From the NCBI GenBank assembly GCA_013397115.1, contig VWZW01004122.1, forward strand, positions 570,834 through 634,833: 64,000 bases of DNA, in the 5' to 3' direction. This document shows positions 13,584 through 27,000 of this stretch, in pieces (the first letter of the stretch is position 1; every line of letters begins with the position of its first letter). The notes beneath the pieces were generated by a model. It saw only the letters and a list, made by a program, of their open reading frames with translations, was not told where the DNA came from and did not search any database. Both the position numbers and the translations under genes were made by a program. The stretch is from Edolisoma coerulescens (Eukaryota > Chordata > Aves > Passeriformes > Campephagidae).

Positions 13584-13870
13584 CTCGGCGGTGCTGCAAT
13601 AGCGCCGGAGACAGCGCGGCGGAGAGGCCCCTGTTATTAAATGCTGAGAGAGGCGGGCGGGGCCGCGGCGCGCTCCTACGGGTGCCGCGAAGGGGCGGGC
13701 ACACGGGTGGGGCCGTCGCTCGCTGGTGCCGGAGCGGGAGCACGGCGGCGTTGTGCGGCTGCGGGCCCGAGGCGCGCCCCTGTACCCGCGGGCAGCGCTA
13801 GCGGGGAGCCGGCCCGCCGGCTGCGGGGCGTGTGCTGGAGCCTTCCTGTCGGGCCAGGCAGCAGCCCACA
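12930..13870 (-). promoter_or_regulatory. GTF2B: CpG-island promoter of GTF2B
   Basis: A sharp GC- and CpG-rich block surrounds GTF2B exon 1. Upstream of the start codon on the minus strand are a GC box (13655-13664, gggcggggcc on plus) and an AT-rich, TATA-like element (about 13634-13644). The ATG sits in the string gagatggcgtcc, close to a YY1 site, and a second aaaatggccgc lies about 100 bp into the intron. The exact TSS is not visible but should fall around 13600-13630. Whether a divergent plus-strand transcript starts here cannot be told. Confidence 0.8.
13567..13583 (-). CDS. GTF2B: GTF2B coding exon 1
   Basis: The 17-nt coding part reads ATG GCG TCC ACC AGC CG, followed by the donor gtacgg. 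It encodes Met-Ala-Ser-Thr-Ser and two bases of Arg6, identical to the human N-terminus. The codon is completed by the first base of exon 2, which confirms the joint. Confidence 0.93.
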
Positions 13871-16371
13871 GACTCCCTGCACAAAGCCCACCGAGCCGTC
13901 CCCGGGGCGTGACTCCAGTTCAGCTGCTCTTGAGCACACTCCAGTAGTTTCGTGAATTCCCACAGAAAACAAGTGTAAGCAAAACTGCCCCAAGTTTGCA
14001 CAGAAGTACATGGGGTACAACGGGTTCTTGGCTCTGAAACTAAGCAGAGACCAATTCTCAGAAAGGGGAAGAAAAAAAAAGTTTAGTTCCTCCTTCCTGC
14101 CATCGCCTGCTACAGCTGTTGTGGTTTGGCGCTGCAGGCGGAATGACGAGAAGAACCCGGCACTTCTGTGGGCAGGGCCCGCAGGTGTCGGGCCGGCTGC
14201 GACGCAGGGGAGCCCTGGGCAAACAGGCCCTGCCCGGGCGCTCGGGCTGACTCAAGCACACGCAGCCCGCTGGTTTGTGGGGGCTTTCCTTGTTACCCCG
14301 CACACACCTGCATGCTGTGATCAGCTCCCCTGCTGTCTCTCCCACTCGCATCCACCTTAGCAGCAAACATCAGGCCAAAGAGGAGGAGAAACCACAAAAA
14401 CTGTTGCAAGACCAAAGCCCACCAGCACTGGGCTCGAGTCCCGGGTTTCGCTCCACGAGAGATTATCCATATGCAAAATTACTCTGTAAAATGAGCATCA
14501 ACAACAGGTTTTCAACCCCAAGGTATAAAACAGTGGGGGGAAAAAAATGTATTCCTTTAATATAAGCCTACCCTCGCTGAAAGAGAAGGGACACGAGGGT
14601 CTACAGATTTTGGAAAGTGCCATTATTTCAATGCTTCAAAGTGATCAGTATTGAAGTCTCTCAACAGTTATAAATTTGCTATCTATTAATTAATCAGATA
14701 CACAGGACTTTTCATACCAGTTAAGCCCGTGTCTCCACTATATAAAAATAATATTTTTCAATTTACTAGCTCAAAGGAAGAAATTCCCTGTGGTTGAAAA
14801 GTTCTCTAAATCTTGCTAATATTGAATCAAATTAATTATCACACAACCTCCAAACACTTCTCTACCAACTGCAGTACTGTGTGCTGGTTGAAAATGGGCT
14901 AGTATAAACTTGTCAACAAATTTCTTAGGATAAAAAAAATATAAACCTTTTGGAATATAAGAAAGCTGAACTATTAGAAAATAGAGATGCTGAGATACAA
15001 AATTAAAACTTTTTTCCACTTCCAATGATTTTTTTCAGAAATGCTCAGTAAACCCAAAAGATGAAAGAGTAATGAAAAACAAATCACTGTAACTGGCAGT
15101 GTGAATACAGCACATGATGTTAAGTTTCTCCATAACCTCTGAAATGTGTATGGAGCAGTGACTGCAACAGATGTGCTCCATCACCACAATGAGCCCCTTC
15201 AAGCTTTCCAAGTTTGTCTTGGTTTCTCCCACATTCTGTTCTACAAACAAGATGTTCTGCTGGCAATCACTGTCAACCCTCCTAACCCTATTCTCATTAA
15301 CTTAGAATTGAAAGAATTTAATTTTCACCACAGAAGGACAATAATTTCAGAAATGTTGCAAAAATACAATAGATGATATATCATGACTTCTTTATTCCTT
15401 GTCTGCAGCAATTTTTCAAGCACTTTTTCCACAAGCAGCAGACAAAAAGTGGTTGATGTGGCAGATGGAAATATCACTATTAACAGACTCTGTGTAGTAT
15501 TAAAATGATCTGTTATTGACAAAGTTTACCTTGCTGTCCTCAGCTGTTCTTTCCCATCACTGTAGTTATAACAATAATCCTATTTTAAAACTTGCTTAAT
15601 TGGTCATTCTGGAGTTTCTTAACATTTCATGCCAAGTATCTCATGCTGCTTACTGTTAGTAATAAAAGCGTGAAATTAAACTGCAATTCTTACATCGCTA
15701 ATATTACCAGCATCATTTCAACAATAATGCAGTGGGATATCCAGATGCCTTTGCAAATACAATGAAAAGTACATTAATGAAAACAAATCACTGGTTCTTA
15801 CTTGTATGTCTAAAGGACCTTTGTAATGGTTTGTTGATTTATCATGCAGTTCAATAGCCTGTTGCAATCTCTTAGCTCCTGCAACACCACAGCTCCCCAG
15901 TGCAACTTGCAACAGATTTTAAACTCCTTGTAAAACAGAGTGTAGGTTTCACAGAAATTTAGTGTCTAAAAAAATAGTTTATTCTGGAATTTAATGTAGG
16001 AATTTCCAAATTAAATTCATGCTGCAATTTCAGCTAAGTCATTTTAATTGCTGAATTGACTCTTCTACACAAAGACTGCACACCACTTTAAAAATACCAG
16101 CCAACCATCTTCTGGTGAGATTTGGGGAATGGCAGTGCAAGACAGCTACAAAGACTATGGAAGTCCCAGCTACTGAAATCCCAAAAGCCCAGAACCAAGA
16201 AGTATTAATGACAAAAACTAGCAGCTCTTCTCACAGTCCAGTTTCTATACCTTTTTTAGGTCCTGGCCATGGTCACTCACAGTCTAATGGGATTCAGTTA
16301 AGCAATCACAAAATGAGTAAAATACTTGCAAAACAAGTTACTGAATTTATTCAGGCTTTGCACCAGAGCTG
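13871..16371. other. Intergenic region, GTF2B promoter to LTR
   Basis: A second GC-rich shoulder lies at about 14130-14290, then AT-rich DNA. An 89-residue frame (16115-16384, plus) and an exon-like stretch at 15792-15872 (minus) were examined. They have no recognised family and are not annotated as genes. Nothing else is supported. Confidence 0.7.
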
Positions 16372-16947
16372 TGGCGTTGTTTAAGCCCAGCTGGCAACTA
16401 CGCAACCCCCAGCTGCTCACTCACCCACCACCCCCAACTGGTGGAATGGGGAGAAGAATCAAAAGTAAAACCAGTAGGTTGAGATAAAAACAGTTTAATA
16501 ATTGAAACAAAGTAAAAATGAATAACAATAATAAATAATAATAATGATAACAAAAAGGATTTAAAAAAATGAAAACAAGTGATGCACAACACAGTTGCTT
16601 ACCACCCACTGACTGATGCCAGACGCCATCCCTGAACCCCGATCAGCTCCCCCTTCCTGCTAACTCCCCAGCTGATACACCGGGCATGTCATTCGATCTG
16701 AATATCCCTTTGGCCAGTTCGGGTCACTGGTCCCAGATATGCTCCCTCACACCTTTTTTTATTTTTTGCACCTCCTCATTGGCAGAGCAGGAGACACAAA
16801 AAAAGTCCTTGATTTACAATAAATGCAACTTAGCAACAACCAAAACATCCGTTTGTTATCAACATTATTCCCACACTGAATCCAAAACACAGCACTGTAC
16901 CAGGTATTGAGAAGAAAATTAACTCTATCCCATCTGAAACCAGGACA
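16372..16947 (-). mobile_element. Solo LTR of an avian endogenous retrovirus
   Basis: Read on the minus strand it starts TGTCCTGGTTTC and ends near ttaaacaacgcca, i.e. TG...CA termini. In between it has the order of blocks familiar from a very abundant bird LTR: a tagagttaattttcttc block, a block on AATGTTGATAAC, ggccaaagggatattc, a region with many ATT/AAT trinucleotides, and a purine-rich gtgggtgagtgagc-type tail. Length is about 576 bp. No gag/pol/env or primer-binding site flanks either end, so it is a solo LTR left by recombination. Flanking pentamers agctg and gcctg match only partly, so the target duplication is eroded or the ends are off by a base or two. It lies in the same orientation as both neighbouring genes. 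The exact family name is not assigned. Confidence 0.85.
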
Positions 16948-17420
16948 GCCTGTGAGAAGAACATATAAAGATCATGGAGGACAAAGTACACAGCCTTAAA
17001 AAGTCACCTACCTGGATTGCTTCTGCTAGTGGGAAACCCATCTGCAGATTAAAAGATTGCAGAAAGAAGTGAAAAAGGAGGCAGCTAGAAAGGAATTCTC
17101 CATATTGACTTCTTTTGAAACAAGTCTTTTATCTACTCTGCTTGAAACCAAGCTAGTTGAGCTCCACAGAACAGCATTAGGCTGACCTCCATCGCCCCCC
17201 TAGATCTAAAGAGTTTGAAGTAAGTTTGGTGTGAAATTGCCAATGTTCTAACATGGAAAGAACAAGAATGACACAATTTATTATGTCACTGTACATTTGA
17301 TTGTAAAGGAGCCTCTAAAGCAAAGTCTTCTATATTTTGCTTTTTAGATTCATCCATGCAATAAATACATAGGTAGACGTAAGTAAATAGAATTCCTATT
17401 CTAGATGCCACTTTTATAAC
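16948..17420. other. Intergenic DNA downstream of KYAT3
   Basis: A short unique AT-rich stretch lies between the LTR and the likely KYAT3 polyadenylation site. No gene, repeat or RNA is recognised. Confidence 0.6.
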
Positions 17421-17426
17421 TTTATT
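17421..17426 (-). terminator. KYAT3: Candidate distal poly(A) signal of KYAT3
   Basis: The minus strand carries AATAAA here, about 570 nt after the KYAT3 stop. Other AATAAA copies in the same 3' region are at 17704-17713 (two overlapping) and 17790-17795. Which one is used, or whether all are, cannot be decided from sequence. Confidence 0.35.
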
Positions 17427-17998
17427 GAGGACTGAATACTTTCAGAACACCACACATGACTATTGTGGAAAATAAAACAGTAATTATGTAACTTAGCACT
17501 TTTCACTTGATTTAAACTGATGCAATTTCTGCAGACAGTAGGTAGGCAGGTATGTAGAAAGTCACTGCAATTACCTAATATGAGCCATGGTTCATTTGGT
17601 TTCACAAAGTACGATGTTTGTCAGTCTCTCTCTAGTTCCCATACTATCTCATACCAAAAACACATCCCCCTTTTTACTCGTAAGTTTTAAAATACCTATA
17701 TCATTTATTTATTTTACACAGAGTCCTATAAATCTTTTCTTTCAGCAAAAGAAATGAATCCCATTGGGGTTTCTTTAAGAGAAGAGCAATTTATTTTTAA
17801 AAGACTGAAAACAACCTCTGAGTTGTATTACACCTATTTCAGTAAATCATTGTTATAACTCCTCAGCAGGTGGCAGCAAAAAGTTATTTACAATGTCATA
17901 TTAATTCTGTACTGTATTAAGTAATTTGTTCTTAAATTTCCAATAAAAAATCCCTACTATTAGATAGTTATACCATATGGAGGAGTTAATAAGAAAAA
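17427..17998 (-). other. KYAT3: KYAT3 3' untranslated region (inferred extent)
   Basis: Sequence follows the TGA at 17999-18001. The extent depends on which AATAAA is used. It includes a CTCF-like motif (17863-17876). Confidence 0.5.
17863..17876 (+). promoter_or_regulatory. CTCF-like motif in KYAT3 3' UTR
   Basis: It reads tcagcaggtggcag, one mismatch (first base) from the CTCF core CCAGCAGGTGGCAG. It is in opposite orientation to the motif at 4532-4545. This is a motif match only. Confidence 0.4.
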
Positions 17999-18061
17999 TC
18001 AGCCTGTCTGTTTATTCCAGTTCTTCAGGATCACTTCAGCCGCATCTAGTGTGCTGTCCTT
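17999..18061 (-). CDS. KYAT3: KYAT3 coding exon 13 (last)
   Basis: After the acceptor ccttgttttgcag come 20 codons (KDSTLDAAEVILKNW..., residues 434-453) and TGA. The human protein ends with the same KDSTLDAAE block. Confidence 0.95.
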   Translation of the reverse strand, partial: KDSTLDAAEVILKNWNKQTG

Positions 18062-21000
18062 CTGCAAAACAAGGAGCAACACTATTACTGCGAGTACGGA
18101 TTTCTTGAAAAGAGTCAGTCATTATTATGTCATCTCAAATCAGTATTTGGTTGTTTCAGTTGCACCCTGTAAATATCTTGTTAGCCAGTTTTTCATTGAC
18201 AGTTATTAGGTACAAATCTGGACTACACAAAGAATTCAATGCTCATTCCTTGAAAATATTTATTAGATATATTTAAAAGACGTCATCTCAGCATTCATAC
18301 TATCCCATTTAAAGAAAGCAACAGTTACATAAATTCATGGCATTAATGCAATGATGTAATTTGGCAGCTCTGGTTTGGAGACATGCTAGCACATTTTCCT
18401 AATTTCTGTGAGTACAGTTGGGATTTTTTAATGTCCATGCAACCATGTTATGCTGTGAACTACTTAAACATAACCCCTCTGAATTGTGTAGCTTGGCTCC
18501 AGCCTGGTGAGTCATACAGGCAGTCTAACTTGAAATGATTAGTGCTGTTCATCAGCCACATGTACAACCATTAAGTTTCATCCTGGTTGTTACTGGCTCA
18601 GTTTATATCATAGACTTTACACCTCATCAAAAGAAGTAAGTAACAAAAGGAGAAACTCCGGTTCATTACTGGTTCAGGCTAAGGCTCTGATCTTTAGACA
18701 GACCAGTTCAGGGTTTGCACATGTTCCATTATGCTGACTCTGTTACAGAACAATTGGGAAACATCTTAGAGCTTTGTGCTTATCCAAGTTTATGTACCTG
18801 TCCCCAAAGTCTTTCAGTCTTTGCAAGAAAAGACTTAACAGGGGAACAATATGTGCAAAGAAGGTGCTCACAAAATGGCAAAAATCAGCCAATTCACAAA
18901 AATACATGTTTTCTTTTGTAATTTGGAGCTCGTGTGAAACTCTGTATTTTCAGGCAAGTGAGCTAAATTTGAAGGTGAGCTCTTCACTGTTTTTGCTGTT
19001 GGACACTGAATGGGCATGGGGCACATACTCTGCTACACAGTTATTCTCTGCTCTGGATTACAGATACTGCATTAATTGATAGTTTACCTGTCTCAGTAAT
19101 TTTCACTGTCACCACTGGTCAAGAATGTTTTTAAAAATCAATACAGTAAGCTACAAAAGGGCTCCCCATCCAGCTGTTTTCTGCAGTTGCCCTTCTTAGC
19201 CATGCCACCCACACTGATGGTGTAAAGTACCTCAGCAAAAAGACAATTGAAGATACTTTGTGCTGAATTTTACACCAAGCTAACTTTCTGTTCCTAAAAG
19301 TATTCAATACAAGAGATCCTGGGAAAAAATGTAACAGTCTCTTGCAGATTCCTGTACTGCATTGATTTTCAGGACGCAAGTTTACCTTAATGAAGCAAAA
19401 ACGTATATATTTTTCAAACTGTTTCTTTGTCTCAGGACCACAGAACGCTGAAAGAGGAATTGCTGATAGCTTCTGAAACATAAAACAGAAATAGCATTTG
19501 CTTATTTAAATGTGTATAAAAAATCTGGTTTAAGCATGATGATTTCACTATTCTGTTTCTAGAACTCTCCCTCCCAACACGAGGGAAAGACAAGGTTCAG
19601 TTTTGTATGCACTAGCTATGCCTTACTAAATTCAAATTACTTTTCTCAGGCAAAATATTTCAAAGGTACTTTTGTACAACTAACACTTAAGCATGCTGAA
19701 AGAAAATTGCTGGGATGTAGCCCAGCAATAACCTACAGCATACATTTTCAACATATTTAGCAATATTTTAGTCACACCATTATCAGCAACACCAAATATT
19801 TTGAATGGAACATCTCTACTACATTATTTAATAACTACAGTTGCACTGCTCTTGCTTTCAATAGAAAAGCATTTCTAAAACTAGAGTATGACTAAGACAT
19901 CTTACCTTAGATGCTATCATCCATTTGACAAATTTGTAATCATAAGGTTGTTTTTCATCTACATCAGAGAGATCCACATCTAAATTTAAAACAAATATGT
20001 TGTAAGATTTCCTAGACTCCAATGGGAAGGTATTCATTAACAGCATTTTATTATAGTTAATACTTAAGAATGAAGATATATGTTTTTATTTTAATATATA
20101 ATTTTTAGATTATACTATAAGAGGTGAAATAGGCCAACAGATCAAACCTTTCCACTCTGATTTGAACACTTCCTTTCCATCCAAAGCAAATTCAGACAGG
20201 CAACTTGGAAGAAAGCCATGCAATCAGGGCTATGGAGGGTAGTGAAGAGTGCATTTATTGCATGGGCAGCAATAATTCCTGAAAATGCAGTTTTGTCACC
20301 TGTGAAACTGGGGTACCTAAAACTTTCTGACCAATGATCAAACGGTGAGATCCTGCCGTGTTTAAACATTTGTCTGAATTACAAGAAAGTGCCATTTAGA
20401 CCAGTTAGTGAAAAAATGTGGAACTAAAAAAACCTTTCCCTGTGGGAATTCTTCCTCTGAAGTTACCATAACCTGAATTTTCAAAAGGTTTGTAAATTTT
20501 GGTAGCATTTTACAGTGTTTACAGATCAGAATGCTTCAAAAAGCCTTTAGGGTGTGACTTTGGATTAAGAAAAACAAAGAAACAAACAAAAAAAGACCAG
20601 AAAGAGGTAAATACAAATGGTATGAACTCAGGATATTATCCAGGTGCTTGGCTCTCAAACATTTTCATTATCATGGACATTTTGAAAACAGAAATGTTTA
20701 TCTACCTCCTTTATCCTCTCTAAAACTTGTCAAAGCTTTGCAAGACATGGACAAGAAGTTAGGATCACAAATGCTTTGCTAAAGCTCATAAAATCCACCT
20801 TACCAGCTAAGGTGAAACTGAAAATTTCAATGCCAGTTAGTACTCCTGACAACGTTCTTCACATATAGCTTAAAATGAAAGCTGCATTTTCAGATTAATC
20901 AAATTTACTTTCCACGTGCTCTTTAATAAATTTTATACTGACTTAATGTAGAAACATCAACAATCATAAAATATCCTCCATCTGGAACGACGGGCTTTAG

Positions 21001-24000
21001 TCCAGCCTCTTTCAGTAGCTGAGCCATCCGATCACGCTTGCTTTCCAGCTCTCGAGACAGGGAGTAGAAATAGCAGTCTGGGTCATCCATGCGCTTATAG
21101 TCTATCCAAAATGCTTGTGCCAAAGCCTCCTGGAAACGTAAGGTCCAAAGTACTCGTGAACACTCAGTAAACTCACAGACACTCACACACTTCCTACTGA
21201 AATCACGTGGATTTTTGTTCAATCCTGGCCCTTATTAAGCAAATCAGCACACAAATTACACAAACCAAATCTGTAATCTGTTTGTTACTTTGTGCTGTGG
21301 CAACACCCAAAACACCCAATCTTTTGCTAGGCACTAATTGTATAAAGAAGTCAGAGTCCATGACACAAGGGTTTACAATCTGAATTGAAGTTCAATTTAA
21401 ATTTTTGATAGTAATGTACGATAGAATACTAGACACTAGTAGACAGAACTTTCATTTGTATTTGCTAGGAAACCATTAAGATTGTCATGTTTTATGCAAG
21501 AAGCAGTTTGTAGGTGAAAGATGACAGAATCTGCAAGACTGATTTTTTTTTTTAATGTCTGGTGAGCTGATCAAATTTGTTTCCTCTTCTTACACCCCAG
21601 AATATGTATTTTGATAACTAAAAATTCATTGTTGTGACTATTGTTTTATTACAATGGGGCCAATAGCTTTCTTACATCAGAAAACAATCTCCTCTGCCCC
21701 ATCTGTACCTACCTGTAATGGAGTTGGGCAAGTATATAGTGTATTTTGGTGAACAACTTGCAAATGCTTAATTAGGTACTCAGGACCAATGGACCAACCA
21801 AGCTAAGGGAGGAAAGCATGCATATATTATACTTACAGCAGTGGTGTTACTAAAAGTTAACAAATAATGAAAAATTAGCCAATGTCTTAAGTTTTTCTAT
21901 TTTAAGAATTTGTTTTGATAAATAATTAAGAAAAGAGCTGGTTTACACAAAGTTTGGTATATGATACCTTTAAAAAATTGTGGATTTGAGACAACAGTTA
22001 TAGTTTCCCTTATCCCTATCTGTCATAGGATACTGAGCAAACTTTTAACTCTTCATGTAACAAGGGTTAGAAATCAAACTGAGCATTTATTAGGAATGTT
22101 ATTTCTAATTGGTTTAGAGCCTTTCTATCTCTTAAGCTCCTGTGTCAAAGCCAGTTTGAACATAAAACAAAAGCTCACTACTGAATCATATATGCTGTGC
22201 TTCAGTTTGAACACAAGTGATGAAGAAAAATTTAGTTGCCAAATAGTTAAAATTTTTTTGTTTACTTTCTGATACATATTTAAAAAGCAAGATGGGAAAA
22301 CTGGAAACTCAAAATATCATAATATCCATGTTTTCTCCAAGAATCTTTACTGATTTTGAACAAATTGTACTGTGGTGGTTTTTTCAGTAACTTATGCTCA
22401 CAAGAGTTTATCAATTAAGAGACAAGAAGATAATTAAGACATGGGTGTTAAAGATAGGTAATTGCTCCAACTGAATGGTATTATCACACTTTGGAGACAT
22501 GGAGATTTGCCAGAAGCTTTCAGAACTCAGGTCACAAAACCAGAGGCGTTTTTAGAGTAATAAATGCATTCTGTTATTTATGTAACTTAACTCATTTATA
22601 TTGGTTCTCCTTACCTTCCAGCCAGTTACACTGTATGTTTTCCCAGCACTTCCTATGGTTACTGTTCTTTCCCACATACCTGGCAACGTAGCTGTATATA
22701 AAATAAAATTAATTTGGTACAGGTGCACTCACATGTTCTATGCAGTTTGAAGAACTGCACTGCTCCTAGCTCAGAGCTGTATGTTCATTGCAGCATCTTA
22801 AGCAAACAACAAAAATATTCTAAAATTATAGCAATTGCAACAAATGAGAAAGGATATATGGGCCAATGCTTTTTTAGCATGAAAAGAAGGTAAGGATTAA
22901 TGAAAGGAGAAAGAAGAGACAGAAAATAAGAGGTACAGTTTGAAAACTACATGTTAGTTATCCTCAGCAAAATTGCCTAATTATCCGTAAGAAAGATATG
23001 ACCTAAGTGTTGTAATGTATTTGAACCTTTTAGTGTGCCCCAGCCAAACCATCTTTAGTTATTAGCATTTGTGGAAAAAGAGAAAAATTTTAATATGTAT
23101 TGTATCGATCTAAAGTAAAAAGGGAGAAATGTAGGAGAACAAGAACAGGCTGCAGGTAGTCTTGACCTTGATGAGTTACGGCTGTTCAGAATCAGGTGTT
23201 TCTACTAAAGACCAGAGACCAGCTGCCCCTCGGAGAAGTAGCTCATATGAGAGAAGACCACAGAGTTGAGACAGCGAGCGGGCAAGCAAGCAGGACTGAA
23301 GCAGCTTTAGGTGATAGCAGCCTTCTTTGTAGGCTAGAGAAAAGAGTAAAGTTTTTTGTTGTTTAGCAACACCTAAGGATGGCTACCCATTCACCTCAGG
23401 ACAGCTTATTTCTGATGCCTGATAATAGCACTATACACAACATTAACTCAGGCACTGCAACCCACTTTACTAGAATTGTCCAGTTCAGTGTCACTGGCTG
23501 ACTCAGACATCAGAAAAAGAAAAGAATTACTAAGACTTCTAACACAAAACCAAACAACAGAACATCAGGAAACTAGCAGAGTAAATAAATTATGCTGTAT
23601 TGTACAACTTGAACAGGCCTGAGACTGACTGACAATAGCAGTTAGCTAAAATGTCTGCAAGGATTAAGGGACCCACAGAAGCCTGTCTCTGTCTTTGGAG
23701 TAGTATCTGATAAGAGACCAAAATCCTTTTTTTCCTTTCAAAGGAGATGACAGAGCAAAGATCTCTTCCTGTAGTTTGCAAATATTTTTCTGTATACAGC
23801 TTCTGCAAAGCTCTACTTGTACTTGAACTTAATTTCAAGAGAAACAGATAAATCCAGACACATGTAAGTCTGCGACACAAAGTGAGACAAGGTTACAATT
23901 GCAGTAGTCACCAACATGTCTTCACCTCATTTGTATACTAGAACCACTACCAATGAATCTGTCAGTTGCTAAATCCCCTCTCTAACGAGACCAATGAACA

Positions 24001-27000
24001 AAGATTTTTCAAATTAAACCACTGAATTTCACAAGGAAGTTTTTGCAGCAGTTATCAGCATTAGACATGGTATAAGTCTTTCAGTTATTTGAAAACATGT
24101 ATTGGAATTTTTTAAGCAAACTTACCAAGAAGAGAAACCAAACAGCATGAAAGAAACTGATTTTCCTATTAGCCTACCCATACTCAACTACTCTGTGACC
24201 TTGAAAACAAAAAAGCAGTTTGAACAGATGTATCTTCTACCAAGCTAGGCCAAGAGTATAGATCACTTCCCAAAGGCACCCAAACTAGCTCTCACAGACT
24301 GCAAAAAGAATTGGCTTTCAAAGCTAATGGCCTCCAGCAAGTCTGTTTTGCCTCATAGTCACAGGAATTCAACCTTGGAGATAGAATGTGACAGCATTTC
24401 AAACAATAGCAGCAGTACAAGGGCACAGAGAAAGAAGCAGTTCCATCGCTTTTAAAAACAAGTTTTAAATAGAGAGGGAAATTTCTCCGTGCCATATGGC
24501 AACCATATATGACATCATATGACACCATAACCAAGTCTGACTACAATTTAAAAACTAATGAACTGCAAACTAACACATATAATAAGGCTGTTACCTGGGA
24601 TGGTACTTAGCTTGTTGAATGGCTTGTTCAGAATCCTCAGTTATGAGGTGCAATCTCTAAATCTGTCAGTGCAACCCTAATCATTATGCAGTGGAAGTCC
24701 ACGTTTCTACAGAACTCAGATGATGAGAAACATGATGAAGTGTTCTATGCTACAGAAAACTGCTTCAGTGACAGCACAAAGACTGTACTAATTTTATGAT
24801 CTGTGGCTAGCAACCGCTGCTAAATTGTATCAAGGAACCACTATGAGATCCTGTAAATAGATGCAATATCCATTTTGTGTCTCCCACAAAAAAAGTGTCA
24901 CTGCATTAGATAGAATATGTAGAGGTTATTATGGAAACACAAGAGTTTATAAATAGTGAAATAACACACTCATTTTTTATTGTATTATTTTTGTAGACTT
25001 AAAAATAATATGAAATATGAGAAACTTAAGTAAAAAAAGAGCAGGTCTTGTTTCTTTCACTGAAATAATGTTATTGTTTATGGTGTTACCCTGAAAGTTC
25101 TAGAGTACTTTTAACACTAAAGTTAAAGATGATATCATGGGATCTGTTAGAGAATATGTACCTAAACCTAGTTGATTAACTTCTTAGGCTTTAATTTGCT
25201 TTTTCTTTATACAGTATTTTTACATTTTATGCTAAATTACAGAATGCCTTTTGTTCAACTGAAAATGTTTTGGTTTGAAGCATGAAGATGCTGATGATAA
25301 TGGATCTTTAGAATTCGCTATCTGTCCATAAGATGAAGTGTAACTGACTACATGTTTGGCCCTGCTGCTGTTGAAAAGGAAAAGGGATTACCTTACACCA
25401 CACACAGAGATCTTGATTCTGAAGACAGCATTGCATGAAATGCTAAGGGCATGAAACACCTGCTAAGCCCATATAGAAATCTTTAACTGACTTCACTTCG
25501 CAGCTGGGACACATGATCAGTTACTATTAGGTAACTTGTTAGGATGCAGTGACTGAGATTACTACCACATTAATGTACCCAAAACCTTCTTCTTCCATGT
25601 CTGAAGGTCCTCGAGAAGGTATCACCATCAAGGCAACCACAACAGCCATGGAATTAGGTCACCCTCAAAACAGACCCACAGCCTAGGCATGGCCAATACA
25701 ATCAATGTACTGCAGCTGGATGATCAGCAACTGTGCAGCTGAGTTAACAAGTATTGCAAGGTCATTTAGGTATAACTTTCTTTCTATTATTCATGAGATT
25801 CAGTTTTTACAATGATGTAGCCCCCACCAATGGATAGTTTCTTTTATTGCCACTCTACAAATATGGAATTGAAGCATAGAAGCAAAGCATTCAAAACAGT
25901 GGCAGAGCCAGGAAAAAAGGTAAGTCTTTTCATATATTTCATATTCAGTCTAATTTATACTTATGTCTTGATTTCATTGTTTAATCTCAACTATATGCCT
26001 CTATTGCACACAACTGAAATGTGCCTTCAATACAACAGTAAGTACATCAGAACAGGTAGTTCATGCAAGATGCTACCATCAGAAACAAAACATCTGTACC
26101 TATGAGAAGGAAGTTTTGGACTTTTCGAATACATCAGCAGAGCCAACCCAAGGCCACCACACTAGAAACTTCCACAGAAATACACAGCTGTAGCATTATA
26201 GAACTGGCAAAGGAGTTCAATAACCTGCACCAGGTTCAATTGTTCTGAGACAGCGGGAGTGATTACGCTAACTTCAGTGAAACTTGGATCAAGTAAAACA
26301 AGAGGATCAAGAACATAGCATCGCTATTTGTTTTTCTGGTTTGTTCTTGCAGCGATGCTTTACCCCTGTAGCAACACTGCCTGAAGATATAACAGGCTTT
26401 CACACTGCACTTGCAGTGACTTACTTCACTGAATTCAATGGTCATTATTTAACCCTGGCTCTGCACTTCAGAGGGACAGTGCTCATGCACTATCTCCACA
26501 ATGATCATTATACTATTTTTTTGTTTTTATAATTAGTGGAGCAAAAATAATTGTGTTCCCCATTGTCCATTTCCCTCATTGATTATCTCCACAAAGCTTT
26601 GAGAAGGAAGTTCTAATTCCTGTTCCTTCTATTAGTTCTTCAGCAAAGCACTGTCTAATACACATACAATACCAGCAGCTATACTTGTCATGGCCAACAA
26701 AGTAACTGAGTAAGGATGGCAAATTCATATGATCATAACTGACAAGCATCAGTCCCACTGGTTTCTATGGATATGTGCTCCAAAGTCACTTAAGAGCTTT
26801 AGAAATTCTATTTGGAAATTATTCTTTAAAATACTTTTTAGAAAAGGGAGGGGCTCTCCTCCTTAGAACCTGAACATTGAGAAATATTCAAAGCTTGAAG
26901 TTTGAGCTTCTTCCAGCAAGCATTACCCTTGGGAGGCAAGTTCACAGTCATTTCTAAGATGCCACAAAAAATCAGTACCTATTTTAATGTGTTTATTCCC

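Noticed and set aside
13123..13743. 206-codon minus-strand frame through the GTF2B CpG island (contains MAAPPPLPLG)
   Set aside because: It runs across GTF2B exon 1 in a different frame and is Pro/Arg/Ala-rich as expected from GC content. Several equally long frames exist on the other strand.
15792..15872. Exon-like minus-strand stretch (AKRLQQAIELHDKSTNHYKG) with a gtaaga donor
   Set aside because: The acceptor has almost no pyrimidine tract, no neighbouring exon was found, and it matches neither GTF2B nor KYAT3.
16115..16384. 89-codon plus-strand frame next to the LTR
   Set aside because: Its end runs into the LTR and the Ser-rich sequence matches nothing I recognise. Probably chance.
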